Shown piece by piece: positions 44,385-56,030 of a stretch of 64,000 nt of DNA (positions within the stretch are counted from its first letter, which is position 1; every line of letters begins with the position of its first letter). The position numbers and the translations under genes are program-made. The notes below the pieces were generated by a model, which had not been told where the DNA came from, searched no databases, and worked only from the letters and a program-made list of their open reading frames with translations. The stretch is from positions 136,726 through 200,725 of the forward strand of contig JNVV01000065.1 in NCBI GenBank assembly GCA_000733355.1, read 5' to 3'. The stretch comes from Falciphora oryzae (Eukaryota; Ascomycota; Sordariomycetes; Magnaporthales; Magnaporthaceae).

Positions 44385-46077
44385 CTATTTCACCCTCGTC
44401 GCCTGCCCCTTGCCCTTGCTGCTCTCCTTGCCGGCGCCGGGCTGGATCCGCGCCATCATCTCCTCCTTGGTGATCAGATGGTCGATGCGCTCGAGCAGGC
44501 CCAGGAGCGAGCGCATGTTGGAGCTCCACTCGTTGAGCACGTCGTCGGCGTCGCGGGGGCGGGCGAAGCTGACGACGCGGGCGGGGCGGTCGATCTTTGC
44601 GTAGACCGTCTTGGACGTGACGAGGTCGCTGATGTACTTCTCCGTCTCGTCCTCGGTCAGGTCCAGCAGCTGCGTGAGCCGACCCATCTCGACGCGCGTG
44701 TAGTAGCGCGCCACGACGCGCACGTTGTGCTCGATGACGCGCTTGCGCAGGTCCGCCCACCGCCGCTGCGGCTTGGGCACCGCCGCCGCGTCCTTGGCCA
44801 TCGAGGTCTTGAGGGCGGGGGGCGCCTCGGCGTCGAACACGTCCGTCGAGCACAGGTGCGGGCCGAACGTCTTGGCCACCTCAGGCCAGCGCATCAGCTC
44901 GTGTACCGTGAAGAGCTTGAGGAGCTCGGCGTCGAGCGGCACCTGGGAGTTGCGCGTGTCGCGGTGGATCCTGTGCAGCAGGTCGTGCTGCTCGTTGTCG
45001 TGCGGGGCAAGGATGATGAAGTAGATGATGCGTTGAAGAACCTGTAACGGGGGAGGGTGTCAGTCAAGGTCGCTGGCATTTTCGCTTTTGCTCAAACGGG
45101 GGCGGGGCGGTGCTTGATGCGACGTACCGGACGGAGCTTGGCGGGGTCCTCCTCGACCGCCTCAGTGTCCAGAACCTGTCTGTAGTGCTTGCAGACATCG
45201 AGGTACTTATCGTCGTGCTGCGCGAGAACAATCTGCTGCTCGTAGTAACGCAGCTTCAGGTCTGTGGTATCGTCTTCCTTGACTTCGGGTACCGTCTCGC
45301 CCCTCTTCTCTTTCTTCTCCCGGTCCTTGCGCTCCTTCTCCAGCTGCTCGGGCGTCTTCTTGGGCTTCCGTGCCAGGTACTTGGTGCTGATCTTCCTACT
45401 CAGAATTCCTGCCTGGGCCCAGTCGCCCGTCTCGATGCAAAGCGCCACCTGGTCCAGGATGAACTGCGTCTTTTCCCTCCGCTCCATGGACCCAAACGTC
45501 TCGACCTGCAGCTCGCACAGTATGTCGGTCGCGGCCTTGAGGTCCCCTTGCTCCTTTTTGATGTCTGACAGGATCTTGGTGACACGCGCGCGCTCGACCT
45601 CGACGAAGATCTTGCCCTCAGTCACGGTGCGCAGCGTCTCGATGACAGACAGCTTGGTGTCGAGGTTGGGGGTGGCGTCTAGGAAGCCCATGACGGTCTG
45701 CACCATCCTCGTGATGGCCTGCTTCAACTGGCTGTGCTTCTTGGACAGCAGCAGAACCTGGTCGTTGAGCGTGCTCCATTCTCCGGCGTCTTTGCATATC
45801 GTGGCGATGGCGATGAGCACTCGTGATGTGGTGGCGAGGTCTGAGGCCTAGAGAGGGTACGTTTGGAGGGGAAATCGTAAGCTTCAGATCAGTCCAGTCG
45901 CCCACGCTGTCCGTAGGCCCGCGGTAGACAACCAACCTGGCGGGCGAGCTTCTCGAGCCCGCTGAGCTTCTCGATCGCCGCTGTGAGGTCCGCCTTGGCC
46001 AGCTTCTCCGCTTCCGGGATCAGCTTGTCGGCATCTTTGGAGAAGTCCTTCTCCGGCTTCAGCGCGGCGTCCGCCAT
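44385..46077 (-). CDS. rpn5: 26S proteasome regulatory subunit Rpn5 (PCI domain)
   Basis: Three exons (46077-45937, 45847-45128, 45041-44385) join in phase 0 and encode 505 residues, the usual length for Rpn5/PSMD12. Segments seen are MADAALKPEKDFSKDADKLI at the start, a helical-repeat region, KTQFILDQVALCIETGDWAQ, LRYYEQQIVLAQHDDKYLDV and HYRQVLDTEAVEEDPAKLRP. The C-terminal PCI winged-helix domain includes VEMGRLTQLLDLTEDETEKY and VSFARPRDADDVLNEW. Rpn5 is a scaffold of the 19S lid. The first donor (GTTGGT) is a little unusual. Confidence 0.92.
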
Positions 46078-47569
46078 TCTGGGCGTCTGGGGGGAGGGAT
46101 TTGCGGTTGCGGTATAGCTCGGTTCCGCTTGGATCGGTGGGAAGCAGTGAGTCGGTTGCCTGCGGATTTCGTGCGTGGTTTGCGGTTTGCTCAGTTGCTG
46201 GCGTCGCTTGCAGTCCCTGCTGTCTGCGGAGGTTGGCGGGAAGCAGCCTCGCAGGCAGAGCCACTTGCGTGGATGCACACCTGAGTGGGGCACTTGCGCC
46301 TGAGCTCCCACCAATTCCCCACTTTACTTCAAGCGGCTAGGCTCCACGTGACAGCATACAACGACCTCAGTTCCAACTACAACTATCGAGGGCAGACGCA
46401 CACTGGACGCAGGCAGACAAGGCAAGGCACCGCAATATGCTGAATATACTGGTCCTACACAGCAAAGCGGGAGCAAGCACTTGGCATCCTTCGGCTTGGG
46501 CACTTCAACCCCCGTCTCTCTCTCCTCGGAAAGCTTGAGGGGCGCCCTGACTGACACGTATCCCTGATGATTCCCCGCCATGATGCCGTCAGAGTTCTCG
46601 TCTCCGTCTTTCATTCACCCTCAAGACCCGCGCAGGATCTTATCCGGCTGCCGGCCATGCTTTAACCTACATTGGCAAGCAAAAGTACCCCAGACAAAGC
46701 TTGTTGGATAATTATAGTGTCTTTTAACGAAGCTCAAATGGAGCATGCTTGGCACCGAAGGAGAAAAAGATGGCAAAACATAAAGCAAGCTGTCGTCGCC
46801 TGTACATAAAAAATAGTCCCCAAGCAGGCGAGACTTAGGGTCGAACAAATGCATCCGGTACGAAAAAAAGATGGGAAGAAAAAAAAAAAAAATAAGGGAG
46901 GCCCCAGGTCCAAGCCCGCGGCAGGGCGTCCCCCACCCGGGCTCGAACCTGGGGCCTCCCCCCCGTACTCCGTGGGACCCAGCGTGGCGGAACTTACACT
47001 TGTAAACTCCTAACCACCTGGACCACGTTTCCGGGGTGGGAGCTCTGCTCCAGGCCAGGCTTATCAATGGAGGGAGGAGGGGTCAGGTCCTCCCCGCGAC
47101 TCCCACGCCCGAGGCTGCTGGTTGGCTTGGAGCTCAGATAGTTGACAGATACTCCTGTCTGGAGGTAAGCAAAGGCAAATTCACGCACGCACGCCCCACC
47201 CAGCCCAGGCTTCAAAGTCTTTGCAGCCAGCCAACCAGCCAGCCAGCAACACTTTTGTTGCCCGCCGACAAGCAAAGCTACCAGCGCCCGCCTCGCCGAC
47301 GCCCCTGATTGACACTCCTATCCGCCATGAGCCCACACCTCGTCCGCCCATCCAGTCTCGTGCATATCTGCGCCCTTCACAAGCACGCTCGCGAGGTCTT
47401 AGAACCGACTGTCTGCTATTGGCTGAGACGACAGGAAGGCATGCCCCGAATCGGTATATCTCAGCTCACTCTGGACAAACTCTGAGCTTGGGTGACAAAG
47501 CCGCTTGTCATCCCGCAAGCCTGAAGTACCGGGAGTGTCAATCTGCACGGGTTGTGCAAGACGTAGATG
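46078..47569. other. intergenic with Pol III-like unit
   Basis: 1.5 kb without a protein gene. The only structure seen is the tRNA-like element listed separately at 46880-47040. Confidence 0.45.
46880..47040 (-). ncRNA. tRNA-like or SINE-like Pol III transcription unit
   Basis: On the minus strand an A-box-like TGGTCCAGGTGGTTAGGAG near 47025 is followed about 80 bases later by a good B box, GGTTCGAGCCC, near 46942. A T15 run (plus-strand A15 near 46880) could be a terminator. Between the boxes, GTTTACA and TGTAAGT form a hairpin where an anticodon arm would be, but no normal anticodon loop or 7-bp acceptor stem can be drawn. A degenerate tRNA or a tRNA-derived SINE head fits better than a working tRNA. 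Confidence 0.4.
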
Positions 47570-49260
47570 AAGTCTGACGATTCATCGAGGCTGCGAGGGA
47601 AAAGGCCGTCGTATTGGAAGTTAAAGATTTCCGCCAATCGATGTATGCGGGAAAGATATTAGGCCTCTCGAAATGCGTGCTGCGCGACATGACTGTGGCA
47701 CGAAATTGGCTGATTAATTTTCTATAATGGGTTGTTTCTATTAGAATCACGACTTCGGCATACCCGTGATGCATCTTATGGTCGTCCTGTCGCATCTTAT
47801 GGTCGTCCTGTCGCCGTTTGGAACCGAGGACGGTTGAAGTACCCTTACCCGGTTCGACTTGCTCGTGTGGAGGTTGGTTGAGGAAGGCTGCATAGAAAGA
47901 TTCCGAGCGCAAGACGTCATAGAAAGCCTCCTTGTAGTCGTCCTCCTGTTCGCAGCCTGTGGCGATGAGGACTTGGAGGGCGGCCGCAAGGGCGCCAAGC
48001 CCATGTCTTTCCACTGGCGATGGCCACACGTGAACTGGCGCCTAACCAAGGACGCCAAAAGCCTGGCTCGGCTAAGCGCATTTAGAGAGTTTCAACCACA
48101 TCTGGCAAAGATGTAACTGTGTCAGCGGCGTCGGTGTAGAGATCCTAGCAGTGTTCCAAATTTCTGCATTCCACATACGCAGTCGTCCTGGGTGGCTTGG
48201 CACCGTTTCGGATTGGGAGTTGGACAGCCTCGTAGCTTAGGGATCGGGCGGTGTACTAGTACAAGAGGGATGGTTTAGTCTCCAAGTCACCGTGTCAAGA
48301 ACGCTAGGCTGTCGGGGGCTTGCGATGTTCAAAGCTGCGAAATCATCCTAAGTGCTTACCATCAACAGGAACATTCCATGATGGTCTTCATCGTTGGGTC
48401 CATCGACCCTCTGGCCCAGGCGGGCTCTAATATCAGCGACGTTGTCGTTGTAAATGAGCCTCCATATCGGATCGTCGTCTGTCAAGACTGTATAGGTCGT
48501 CAGCGATGGCCCGAGCGGTGTGTATCCGTCTCGGTCGGGACGGTTGCTCCACCTCAGCGAAAAGCTCCGCTTGCGGAGCAGGATAACGGAGGCCAAAAGG
48601 AGATGGCAAAGCTATAAAGTCGACAGCCAGATGCCATTTCGGCCTTGTAAACGACCGAAATGTGCCCAGCGAAGGGACGTTGAACCAGTAAGACCATTGG
48701 ATCAGCTTCGTTGGCTTGCTGCTTAAACAGGGGTTCAGCTGGAGTTGCGGGCTTGTTTCAGACCCTCTGTGGGCACCGCGACATCCCTCGAGGCGGTTAA
48801 CATTCGCATTGATTTGTGAGCTTGCTTCGTTTAGAATCGTCCGCAAATCTTGTACCATAGCAGCGTGTTTCCTCTCGGATATTCTCGTATTTGGGCATTT
48901 CCAACTCGGGAATCGTGGCGAGGTGTATTTCCAGAGCGTTGCGAATCGTGTGTCCGGCGCCCTCCCCCGATGATTGGATACATCCGCCCAGGTTGGCGAA
49001 GCTGTCCTGAAGGCTCTGCTGGAAGAATGCAAGGCTGGCGTTTATTGCAGTTGTCGTGTGCTCCAGACTGTCCAGCCTAGCCCTTATGTGCGCTCCAGTC
49101 GAACTGGTGTCTCTACCTAGCTGTTGAAGATTGGTTTGCAGTCGATCCGCTGAGGCATTCTGTAGCTGCTGCGACCGTTCTAACTTCGCACTTTGGCGAA
49201 AATAGGTTAGCTGATTTGCTTTCGATAATGGTAGCATGGGTATCATACCATTCTATGGCA
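47570..49260 (-). pseudogene. decayed ankyrin/STAND-type fungal gene
   Basis: Pieces of one protein can be followed in changing frames. A helical part (RLDSLEHTTTAINASLAFFQ, near 49050) continues one base out of frame as HAAMVQDLRTILNEASSQI. Then come FNVPSLGTFRSFTRPKWHLA and, in a third frame, DDDPIWRLIYNDNVADIRA with VDGPNDEDHHGMFLLM. The last piece has the style of the start of ankyrin repeats in fungal NLR-like proteins, and a further fragment (ALAAALQVLIATGCEQEDDY) follows after 48030. At least two single-base shifts lie outside plausible introns. A perfect 21-bp tandem duplication (47771-47812) lies in the 3' part. Whether a NACHT core ever existed cannot be told. Confidence 0.4.
47771..47812. 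repeat. 21-bp perfect tandem duplication
   Basis: GCATCTTATGGTCGTCCTGT plus C occurs twice without a gap. On the minus strand this reads as a duplicated RQDDHKM heptapeptide in the decayed ankyrin gene. Confidence 0.9.
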
Positions 49261-49501
49261 TGCAGCAAGATCAGGGGCTTACGAGAGTAAGGCGGTCAGC
49301 AGGTGTCGGCAGAAGCGTCGTCTTCCAATAACAATCCATACCCCTTCACCCTTAGTGTACTTGCCTGCATGGCTGACTACAAACAACCAGGCTCACTGCC
49401 ACTCTTGCTCCCTGCAGGAGGTCACGTTTTGGCCACTGGTGGGTTTAAGAAAAGTGATATGGATGTTATTCAACTCAAGCTAGGAAGTCATGAAAATACT
49501 G

Positions 49502-49565
49502 NNNNNNNNNNNNNNNNNNNNNNNNNNNNNNNNNNNNNNNNNNNNNNNNNNNNNNNNNNNNNNNN
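49502..49565. other. assembly gap (64 N)
   Basis: A run of N in a stretch (49266-49734) where no gene could be supported. A plus-strand frame enters the gap (MADYKQPGSLPLLLPAGG), but its real extent is unknown. Confidence 0.95.
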
Positions 49566-49734
49566 CGATCGCGCCATGAATGCAGCACGCAAACGCCTGT
49601 AAGTGCCAATGAAGAGAAGGGAAGAAACGCGTCTTCCTTTTGTTACCTTTACATAGCTCCCCCATGTCCCCTGGAATGTGCCCGCTTTCGGGTGCTGTCA
49701 GCAACAGGGCCGGTGGTATCCGATCAAGGCCATT

Positions 49735-50313
49735 TTAAGCTTTGGATTTCTGGGCGTCTTCCTTAGGTTTGGTCCCCTTGGTCTCCTTGGGGCTGGCGCC
49801 GGTTCCTTCGGGCATGGGCTTTGTGCTCTTGCGCGGTTGGCCAGCGGGCGCGCCGTTTTCGCGCTGCGTGGACTTCAGCCACGGGGAGATCGGGTTGTTC
49901 CAAGGATAAGGTAAGCCCGGTGGGGTGATCGGCTGGTAAAACGGGGGCGGGAAGCCGGGCCTCCCAGGCCTGTAGCCAGGCGTGCCGAAGCGACCGGGGC
50001 CGCTACTGCCGCCGGGCCTGCCGATGGGCTTGCCGAGGGTGTTGACCGCACGAGGAAGACGAGCGCGGGGCCGCGTGTAGTAGGTGGGATTAAGGAAGCG
50101 ATCGGGCATGAGACCGACCGAGAGACGGTTCTTGAGGGTGTCGGAGAACGGGTTTTTGGGCGGACGCTGAACCATGCGCCGGGCGAGCGTGCCCTCATCA
50201 GCGACGTCGGCGGCACCTGCGATGTCGTACGGGCTGGGAGAGCGGGTGTCGATGCTGGGCGAGGCGGATGCCAGGGCCGTGACGGCGAGGATGGTGACGG
50301 CGGATAGACGCAT
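49735..50313 (-). CDS. small secreted Pro/Gly/Arg-rich protein
   Basis: A 192-codon single exon. A clear signal peptide (MRLSAVTILAVTALASAS) is followed by a propeptide-like segment ending LARR, a dibasic site. A Pro/Gly/Arg-rich part follows (FLNPTYYTRPRARLPR, then GRPGGSSGPGRFGTPGYRPG), with an aromatic-Pro stretch (GFPPPFYQPITPPGLPYPWN) and a Lys-rich tail. It has no Cys, no repeats and no recognised domain. It ends about 1 kb from the UstY-like genes and is divergent in character from the two-repeat precursor at 56031. It could be a peptide precursor, a wall protein or a small effector-like secreted protein. Confidence 0.65.
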   Translation of the reverse strand: MRLSAVTILAVTALASASPSIDTRSPSPYDIAGAADVADEGTLARRMVQRPPKNPFSDTLKNRLSVGLMPDRFLNPTYYTRPRARLPRAVNTLGKPIGRPGGSSGPGRFGTPGYRPGRPGFPPPFYQPITPPGLPYPWNNPISPWLKSTQRENGAPAGQPRKSTKPMPEGTGASPKETKGTKPKEDAQKSKA

Positions 50314-51310
50314 GCTTGGTTTGTTCTGTGGAGGAATGCTATGTCAATGCAGCCGAGGTGGAGGAAATAGGAAGGAGGGGATAGGAATCTAGGAGAAGGG
50401 TGTGGGTGGCGGTAGTTAGTAGACCGATAGAAGATTGATTGCGTGATAGGCGACGCCAAGGACGGATAGCTGATCAAACGAGGTTGCTGTGATGGCTGTA
50501 GGCCGAGGATGAGGTTGAGGTTGCTGGTGTGGGAGTTGATGATGCATCGAAATATTCCTCGACCATCTGGCCGATAGGACTGGGCCGATATATACTGCAT
50601 GCCGAGCTGCGTTTGTGTAGGTCAACTCTTCGCTACCCATGGAACTTACTATTGTCCCCGGTCGCTTCCCGCTGTGGTTGAGTATGGAGAGAAGCATTAC
50701 GGGTATTTCAAACGCTTACTCTGGATGTGGAATCAATTCCTCCCCAATCGGGGCTCCCATCGCCGAACCGGCGCGCCAAGACGCTCTTTTCATGCTATGC
50801 GTGGCGTGAGATTCGTCCAGGGCTTAGAGAAGGGGATTCGAGCTGTCATCTCCCGCAGGGACTAGCCCAATCGGCAAGGGATCTGATTGACATCCATCGG
50901 GAAGATCCCTCCCGCGAACATCCCTCCCGCAAAGAGTAAGGAAGCTGCACGCATACCAAATACATCGTACTAGCAGTCACTTTCAATAGGCCACCCAAGT
51001 TCAGGGGCTTGGATGGTGTTCAGGATGGAGGGTGGGGGTGGTGGCGGCTTAGCGGTGGCTCGGCTCAATCCGCCCAGCTAAGAGATCCCATCGGCGCTCC
51101 AATCGAGTGCGATTATTTTGATGTGCTGACGTGCATTTGCCCAAGCCCTGGTGCAGTGTGAGATCGGGTCTGTCCAGAGGGCCACAATGACCCCTGAGCT
51201 TACCCTCGCGTAGCACCAGGGGTCATCGACCACATCGCCGCCGCGAACCTTGGCTGGAAAACGTCCGACCTGCGCCTGTCCAACTACTTCCACGCGTAAC
51301 GCACCCCTTT
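50314..51310. other. intergenic, no gene seen
   Basis: Promoter of the secreted Pro-rich gene and 3' flank of the first UstY-like gene. Near 50895-50935, CATCCCTCCCGC-like strings repeat. No gene is seen. Confidence 0.5.
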
Positions 51311-52465
51311 CTACTGCGGCCTCGCTGCCAGCCCATTGTCCCAGACATATTTGAGCAACGGTTCGAACCTCCGGCACTTGTGCAGGGCTTGGAAATCCTC
51401 CCGCGCGTTCTTTGGCGGCCACGAGCCGCCGCCGTCAGCGCCGTCCTCCCCATTCCCGCCCTCGTCACCGACGTAGACCAGATACGGCGTCACGTCACCG
51501 CTGCACATGAGCGCCTGCCGCAGCGTGTCGACGCAGTGGTCCGTGTGTTTCCGGGAGTCGCCGTGCCGCATCATGGATGGCAGCGGCGGCCGCTCGTCAC
51601 CACCGTCGTCGTCGGGTGAGGCGTACGCGTCCCGCCAGATGTACTGGCGCAGCACGTTGAGGCAGTGCAGGTGGTGGAAGACCTCGGTGACGCCCACGTA
51701 GCCGCCGGGGGACCACGGATGCGGCGTGCCCGGGCGAGCCGTCAGGAAGCGGGAGCCCTGCCGGCGTCCGGCGTCTTCGGTGCGGTTCAGGAGGGGCAGT
51801 TTGTCGAAGGGGATGACAACGGCCGGAACTGTGCCATAGTTTTAAAAGGACTCATCAGCTTCGATCGACTCATGGCGTATTGTCTCCATTTCTTCCTTCA
51901 TGTGATCTCTCTCTAGGCAAGACGGGAGGGCCATAATAATGCGGCAGAGATTGCGACTCACCATCGGAAAGATCCTGCCACTTCTTCTCCATGGCCTTGG
52001 TCGGGCGTCCGACATACCCCGAGTCCGTGCCGGCGATGGGGTCTGTGAAGTTGCGCACCTCGTATTCTACCGCGTCAAGCAGCGGTGCTTTTTCGCTCCA
52101 AGACCACCGTAAGTTTGGGGCTCGTCGAGTATCAAGACTTCACTACCATGAAAACAATGGGGAGAGAGAAACTTACAGTACACGCCCAACTGCCCGACGC
52201 ACTGCCGCTCCGTTAACGGCCCGTTCTCCTGGTGCCCATGATGTTGCTGGAGTGGCGGCTTCGCTCCCATCATGGCAGCACCGGACAGGAACATGACAAC
52301 ACAGAGCATCAGCTGCCATGCAATGAAGAGCATGGCACGAGCATAGCTCCGGCGGCATCCCTTTCCTTCTGCTGCTGGATGGAAGAGGGAGGATGACGAG
52401 ACGCTATCCCCATCTTCGACGACGGCGTATCCCTGGCTGGGTGGTTTTTCTTTGCTCCAAAACAT
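51311..52465 (-). CDS. UstYa-like oxidase (DUF3328), copy 1
   Basis: Three exons (52465-52177, 52120-51962, 51828-51311) join in phase and encode 321 residues. The N-terminal cytosolic part (MFWSKEKPPSQGYAVVEDGD) precedes one membrane anchor (MLFIAWQLMLCVVMFLSGAA). The luminal domain has the family start DAVEYEVRNFTD and the two signature HxxHC motifs, HHLHC and HTDHC, followed by LRQALMC and GDVTPYL. UstY proteins (DUF3328) are proposed copper-type oxidases. In the ustiloxin, asperipin-2a, phomopsin and cyclochlorotine pathways they carry out oxidative cyclisation or hydroxylation. The insert NGEDGADGGGSWPP between the second HxxHC and the C-terminus is unusual. It lies in tandem with copy 2, on the same strand, 1.1 kb away. 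Confidence 0.85.
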
Positions 52466-53531
52466 GACAGCGCTCTGGAGATAATTAGCCAGTGGCTTTA
52501 GGGACGGAGAGAGAGGGGAGGTTGAGGGGGAACCGAGCGTCAACAAACAAAAGGAGGAAGGTTTGGTTCGCCGACAAGGTCAGAACGACGAACAAACATC
52601 GGCAGCTTTCTCGACCGTGGTGTCCTTTGATCCATGAACTGTGCAAATGCTTGCCTGATTTTGGTTACTTTGTGCTCAGTGGAGTGATAAGCAGGCCGCA
52701 ATGTCCCAAGCTGCATATCTGTTGCGGCCTTTGCTGGTTGCCACCAAGGATCCAGCGTCACATTTGTTCCGGAATGGGCAGGTCATAATGTGCTGGCTCT
52801 GCTCCGTTGCGAACACGAAGTTTTCTTTGATAAGTGGGGAGCTCCCCGAGGGGCAGACCGGCTCAATGGCTTTGTGTGACACTTGGCCCTTTTGGCCACA
52901 AGAAGACTAATCTGGATCCTCTCTTGCGTGCTACCGACGTCCCCCGCAGAGATAAGTCCGGCCAAGATGACGTGGGGCGGGCCGCAAAGAGCTAAGAGCG
53001 GAGGTCTCGTGCCAGCTGAAATTGCTGACGCCGAGTGAGATACGACCTTATGGAGGATATTGTGGGTCATGTTACTCACGACGGTCTTGGTCCCTTTGGC
53101 CTGCGTATCAGCGCATATGCGTTCAAAGCCCCGTCCTGTGGTATATCAGTAATTAATATGAGTAGACGGGTGATACAATCAATGCACGATAATGCGTAGG
53201 ACTTCTACGTCTCGATGCGGTGCGAGCTTGACAAACAATGCAGAACAGAGTCCATGTGAATCAAGCGTAGGCGCAGCTCCGCCGGGAAACTCTTATGGGT
53301 AGAATCGAGGGTAGCTGGACAGAGCTTGTGTTTTCCTAGTTAGAGCCGTTGGGGCTCACTGCGCCCACTAATATGAGGCTTGATATTTGCACGGTGTGTG
53401 GCCTTGACATTCCCTTGACCGCAGATAACCCTACTTTCAATTAGGCAGGGTTTTTATGTAACAATAACCGCGAGACCACGTAGACACAATCGCCCCAGGT
53501 ACCTCCTGTCTAACACACCCAAAAACTAGCA
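52466..53531. other. spacer between the two UstY-like genes
   Basis: 1.1 kb containing the promoter of copy 1 and the 3' flank of copy 2. Short frames on both strands have no protein character. Confidence 0.5.
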
Positions 53532-54615
53532 TCAGCTGACCGACCAGTTGTTGTCCATCCACGACTCGAGCTTGTCCCAGTTGCGGCACTTGTGGTGCGA
53601 GTTGAAATCCGCCCGGCCGCCGACCGGCCCGCCATTGTGGACGAGCACGGGCGTCACGTCGCCCCAGCACATGAGGGCGATGCGCAGCGTTTCGATGCAG
53701 TGGTCGATGTGCATCCGGTTCCGGAAGGCGTCCTCTTCCCCGGGAAACAGCCCGGGGGGCGCACCGCCTGGATATTTTCCGGCCTGGTACCAGGTGAACA
53801 TGCGCACCAGGTTCTGTTTTGTTTTGTTAGATAAAGAAACAGTGGTGTAAGGGAATGGAGGGAAGAACTCACAAGGCAGTGGAGCTGGTGAAAGACTTCG
53901 ATGAGGGCGACGTAGCCGGTCCCGACGTCGGCGGGGACATGGGTGAGGTCGTCCTTGTCGGACCGGTTAAGGCCCGCGATCTTGTCCTCGGGAATTTCGA
54001 CGGCATGCTCTGGAAGAAGCGGAAATAAGGATTGTTGTCAGTCTGAACAAGCCTAATGGATGACGAGAGGGAAATATTGTAGAGACTGCTAGCATACTGT
54101 ACGTCAAATTATACCACGCCTGTTCGACCTCGGGCGTCGGAGGCCCGCGGTACTTGCTGGTCGAGTTGAAGGCGTTGCCAAAGTCGAAGGTGACGTACTC
54201 GACCGCCTCCAGCGCCGGTGCTGATGATGCACAGTCCTCAGCACTTCTATACAAGGCAGATCGGACGCCAAAATGACGACTTACACCACACTGAAAGCTG
54301 GCGAGCGCACTGGTTGTCCGTCGGCTTGCTCGTGAGCACCACGCCGATCAGGGCAGTCACCAGCGCGCAGAGCACCGACAGAAGCACGACGACCGGGTTG
54401 GAGGCGTGCCGGCGCCACCGCGAGGGGGCCATGTCGTACTCTGCATCCCCGCTGGCGCCGGCCGAGGTGCTGCTGCTGCCACCGTCGGCGAACCAGCCGC
54501 GCTCGGCCTGCTCCTCCTTGGCCGAGGGCGACATGAGCGGGCGGTACGACGCCTTGTTGGACTCCATGGCCTGCCCAGCTCCGGGGTTGTTGCGGAAAGA
54601 GAAGAAGGAGGGCAT
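53532..54615 (-). CDS. UstYb-like oxidase (DUF3328), copy 2
   Basis: Four exons (54615-54285, 54220-54098, 54009-53873, 53813-53532) join in phase and give 290 residues. An ATG at 54567 (MESNKASYRPLMSPSAKEEQ) would make 274 and is the more family-like start. A membrane anchor (NPVVVLLSVLCALVTALIGV) is followed by RQLSVWS-PALEAVEYVTFDF and YRGPPTPEVEQAWYNLTY. The motif HQLHC lies at the end of exon 3 and HIDHC at the start of the last third, then LRIALMCWGDVTPVL. These are the DUF3328/UstY hallmarks. Two UstY paralogues with different roles, as UstYa and UstYb have, is the usual number in dikaritin clusters. The first intron sits at the same place (VW or VY codon, phase 1) as in copy 1, so the pair arose by duplication. 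Confidence 0.85.
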
Positions 54616-56030
54616 TGGAGGACGGCGGGGGGGTTCGGGCAGGGAACAATACCAGAGGGTAGTAGGACGGGAAAACCAGCGTTCTGGGAGAACGAGGAAC
54701 GGATGCAATTAGGATCCTGACAAGAAGTGCTGCAGGCGGACTCGAATATCACTGTCAATCATCTATGCTAGTGTCAGGGTGGGGTTCGTGCCGAATTGCC
54801 ACAGGTCCCTATTCAGGGAGGTCTTCGATTAGTGATAAAAATCACAGAGGCCGAATCTATCCCGACCTCGGGGCAATGCGTTTCCCGAGGCCATTCCCAG
54901 TCGTGGTCGCCCCTTATCAGGGCCACAGTGAGGTCCATGCAGGGTTTATTCATGCATGTGAGGCATGCTTCTAGCAGCGATGCCATGCATGTCAGATGGG
55001 AAAATCCGCCTTTCCGTGTCGGTTTAGCCTCTCGGCGAGATGCCGGATACCCGGGTGCGGCCCAGCTGGCCACTGGCTGCTCGGCGTTACCAGTCCAGGA
55101 AAGTAGTCAGCGGGAGGGTCCAGATGCGCTCGGGGCCGTACAGGATTGAGAGGAAGATTTACGGACTGCAGCCAGTCTGGTGTAAGCTTTTTATTCGCAC
55201 GGCATTTAACCGCCGGCAGAAGTGTGAGGGACTAGCTGAGATGCGGGCCGTGCAGCTCAGCGTGGGGATGTGACAAGCACTCGCGAATGTAACACCGGTC
55301 TTACTCTAAATGCGTGGATCTTTAATTTGTCGACTTTTAAGTCCATTTTCGACAGGTGGAAAGTCGGTTGCAGTATAGTCTCCACCTGCAATGTCATGCT
55401 AGTAACATGGAAAATCTATCAGAAGCATGCTGTTACCTTCGTGATACGTGGATCTGTGAGCTGGCATGACACGCAGTCACCAGCTGGTAGTTTCCAACAC
55501 GAGTAACCGAAATGGGACCGAGCGGCATAGCATCACGGAGGTCCGTTGCCGCCATGGTGACTGAACATGGCAAGTTACGGTAGTTAACATCGGAGGATGT
55601 GTCCGCGACCCCGAGCGACACCTCCGGTTCGAACCAGTTTGAAAGCCTACACATGCCGTTACAACCGAGGTTATGATGCACCAACGGCGAGAGAAAGACA
55701 TCCGGCCGGCGGATCAAAATGTATGCCACATAAGCTGCAGCAAGACAGAGGTTGCGTTGGACTTGCCAAAAAGGGCAGGAGTGAAAGAAAGGCGTGATCA
55801 ACTACAACGATCTAGGGCAGCACACTGTCGAAAAGACAGAGTCCGATCACAAGTCCCGTCGAGTCGTACGATTAGGGTATAAGAGTCGCACCACAGGCTC
55901 TAATCCATCCACAAACCTTAGTCCTCTTCTCCATCCCATCGGAGCAGTCCGTCTCCTGCCTCCCTCTTTAGCCCAAGAGCCAAAAGCCCCATCCTACTCC
56001 TCCGCCCTCTCTTAAAACCAAACCGCAACA
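54616..56030. other. divergent promoter between UstY copy 2 and the precursor gene
   Basis: 1.4 kb that could carry shared regulation of the oxidase and the precursor. I see a TATA-like element for the precursor but no palindromic factor site that I would defend. Confidence 0.45.
55878..55883 (+). promoter_or_regulatory. TATA box of the peptide precursor gene
   Basis: TATAAG about 150 bases upstream of the ATG at 56031. The leader between them is CT-rich and then CA-rich, ending CCGCAACA before ATG, a good fungal initiation context. Confidence 0.45.

Noticed and set aside
46932..47025. Functional tRNA gene
   Set aside because: The B box is good, but no 7-bp acceptor stem or usable anticodon loop can be drawn; kept only as a tRNA-like unit.
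52783..53079. Possible extra gene between the UstY copies
   Set aside because: The frame has no family features and no splice partners.
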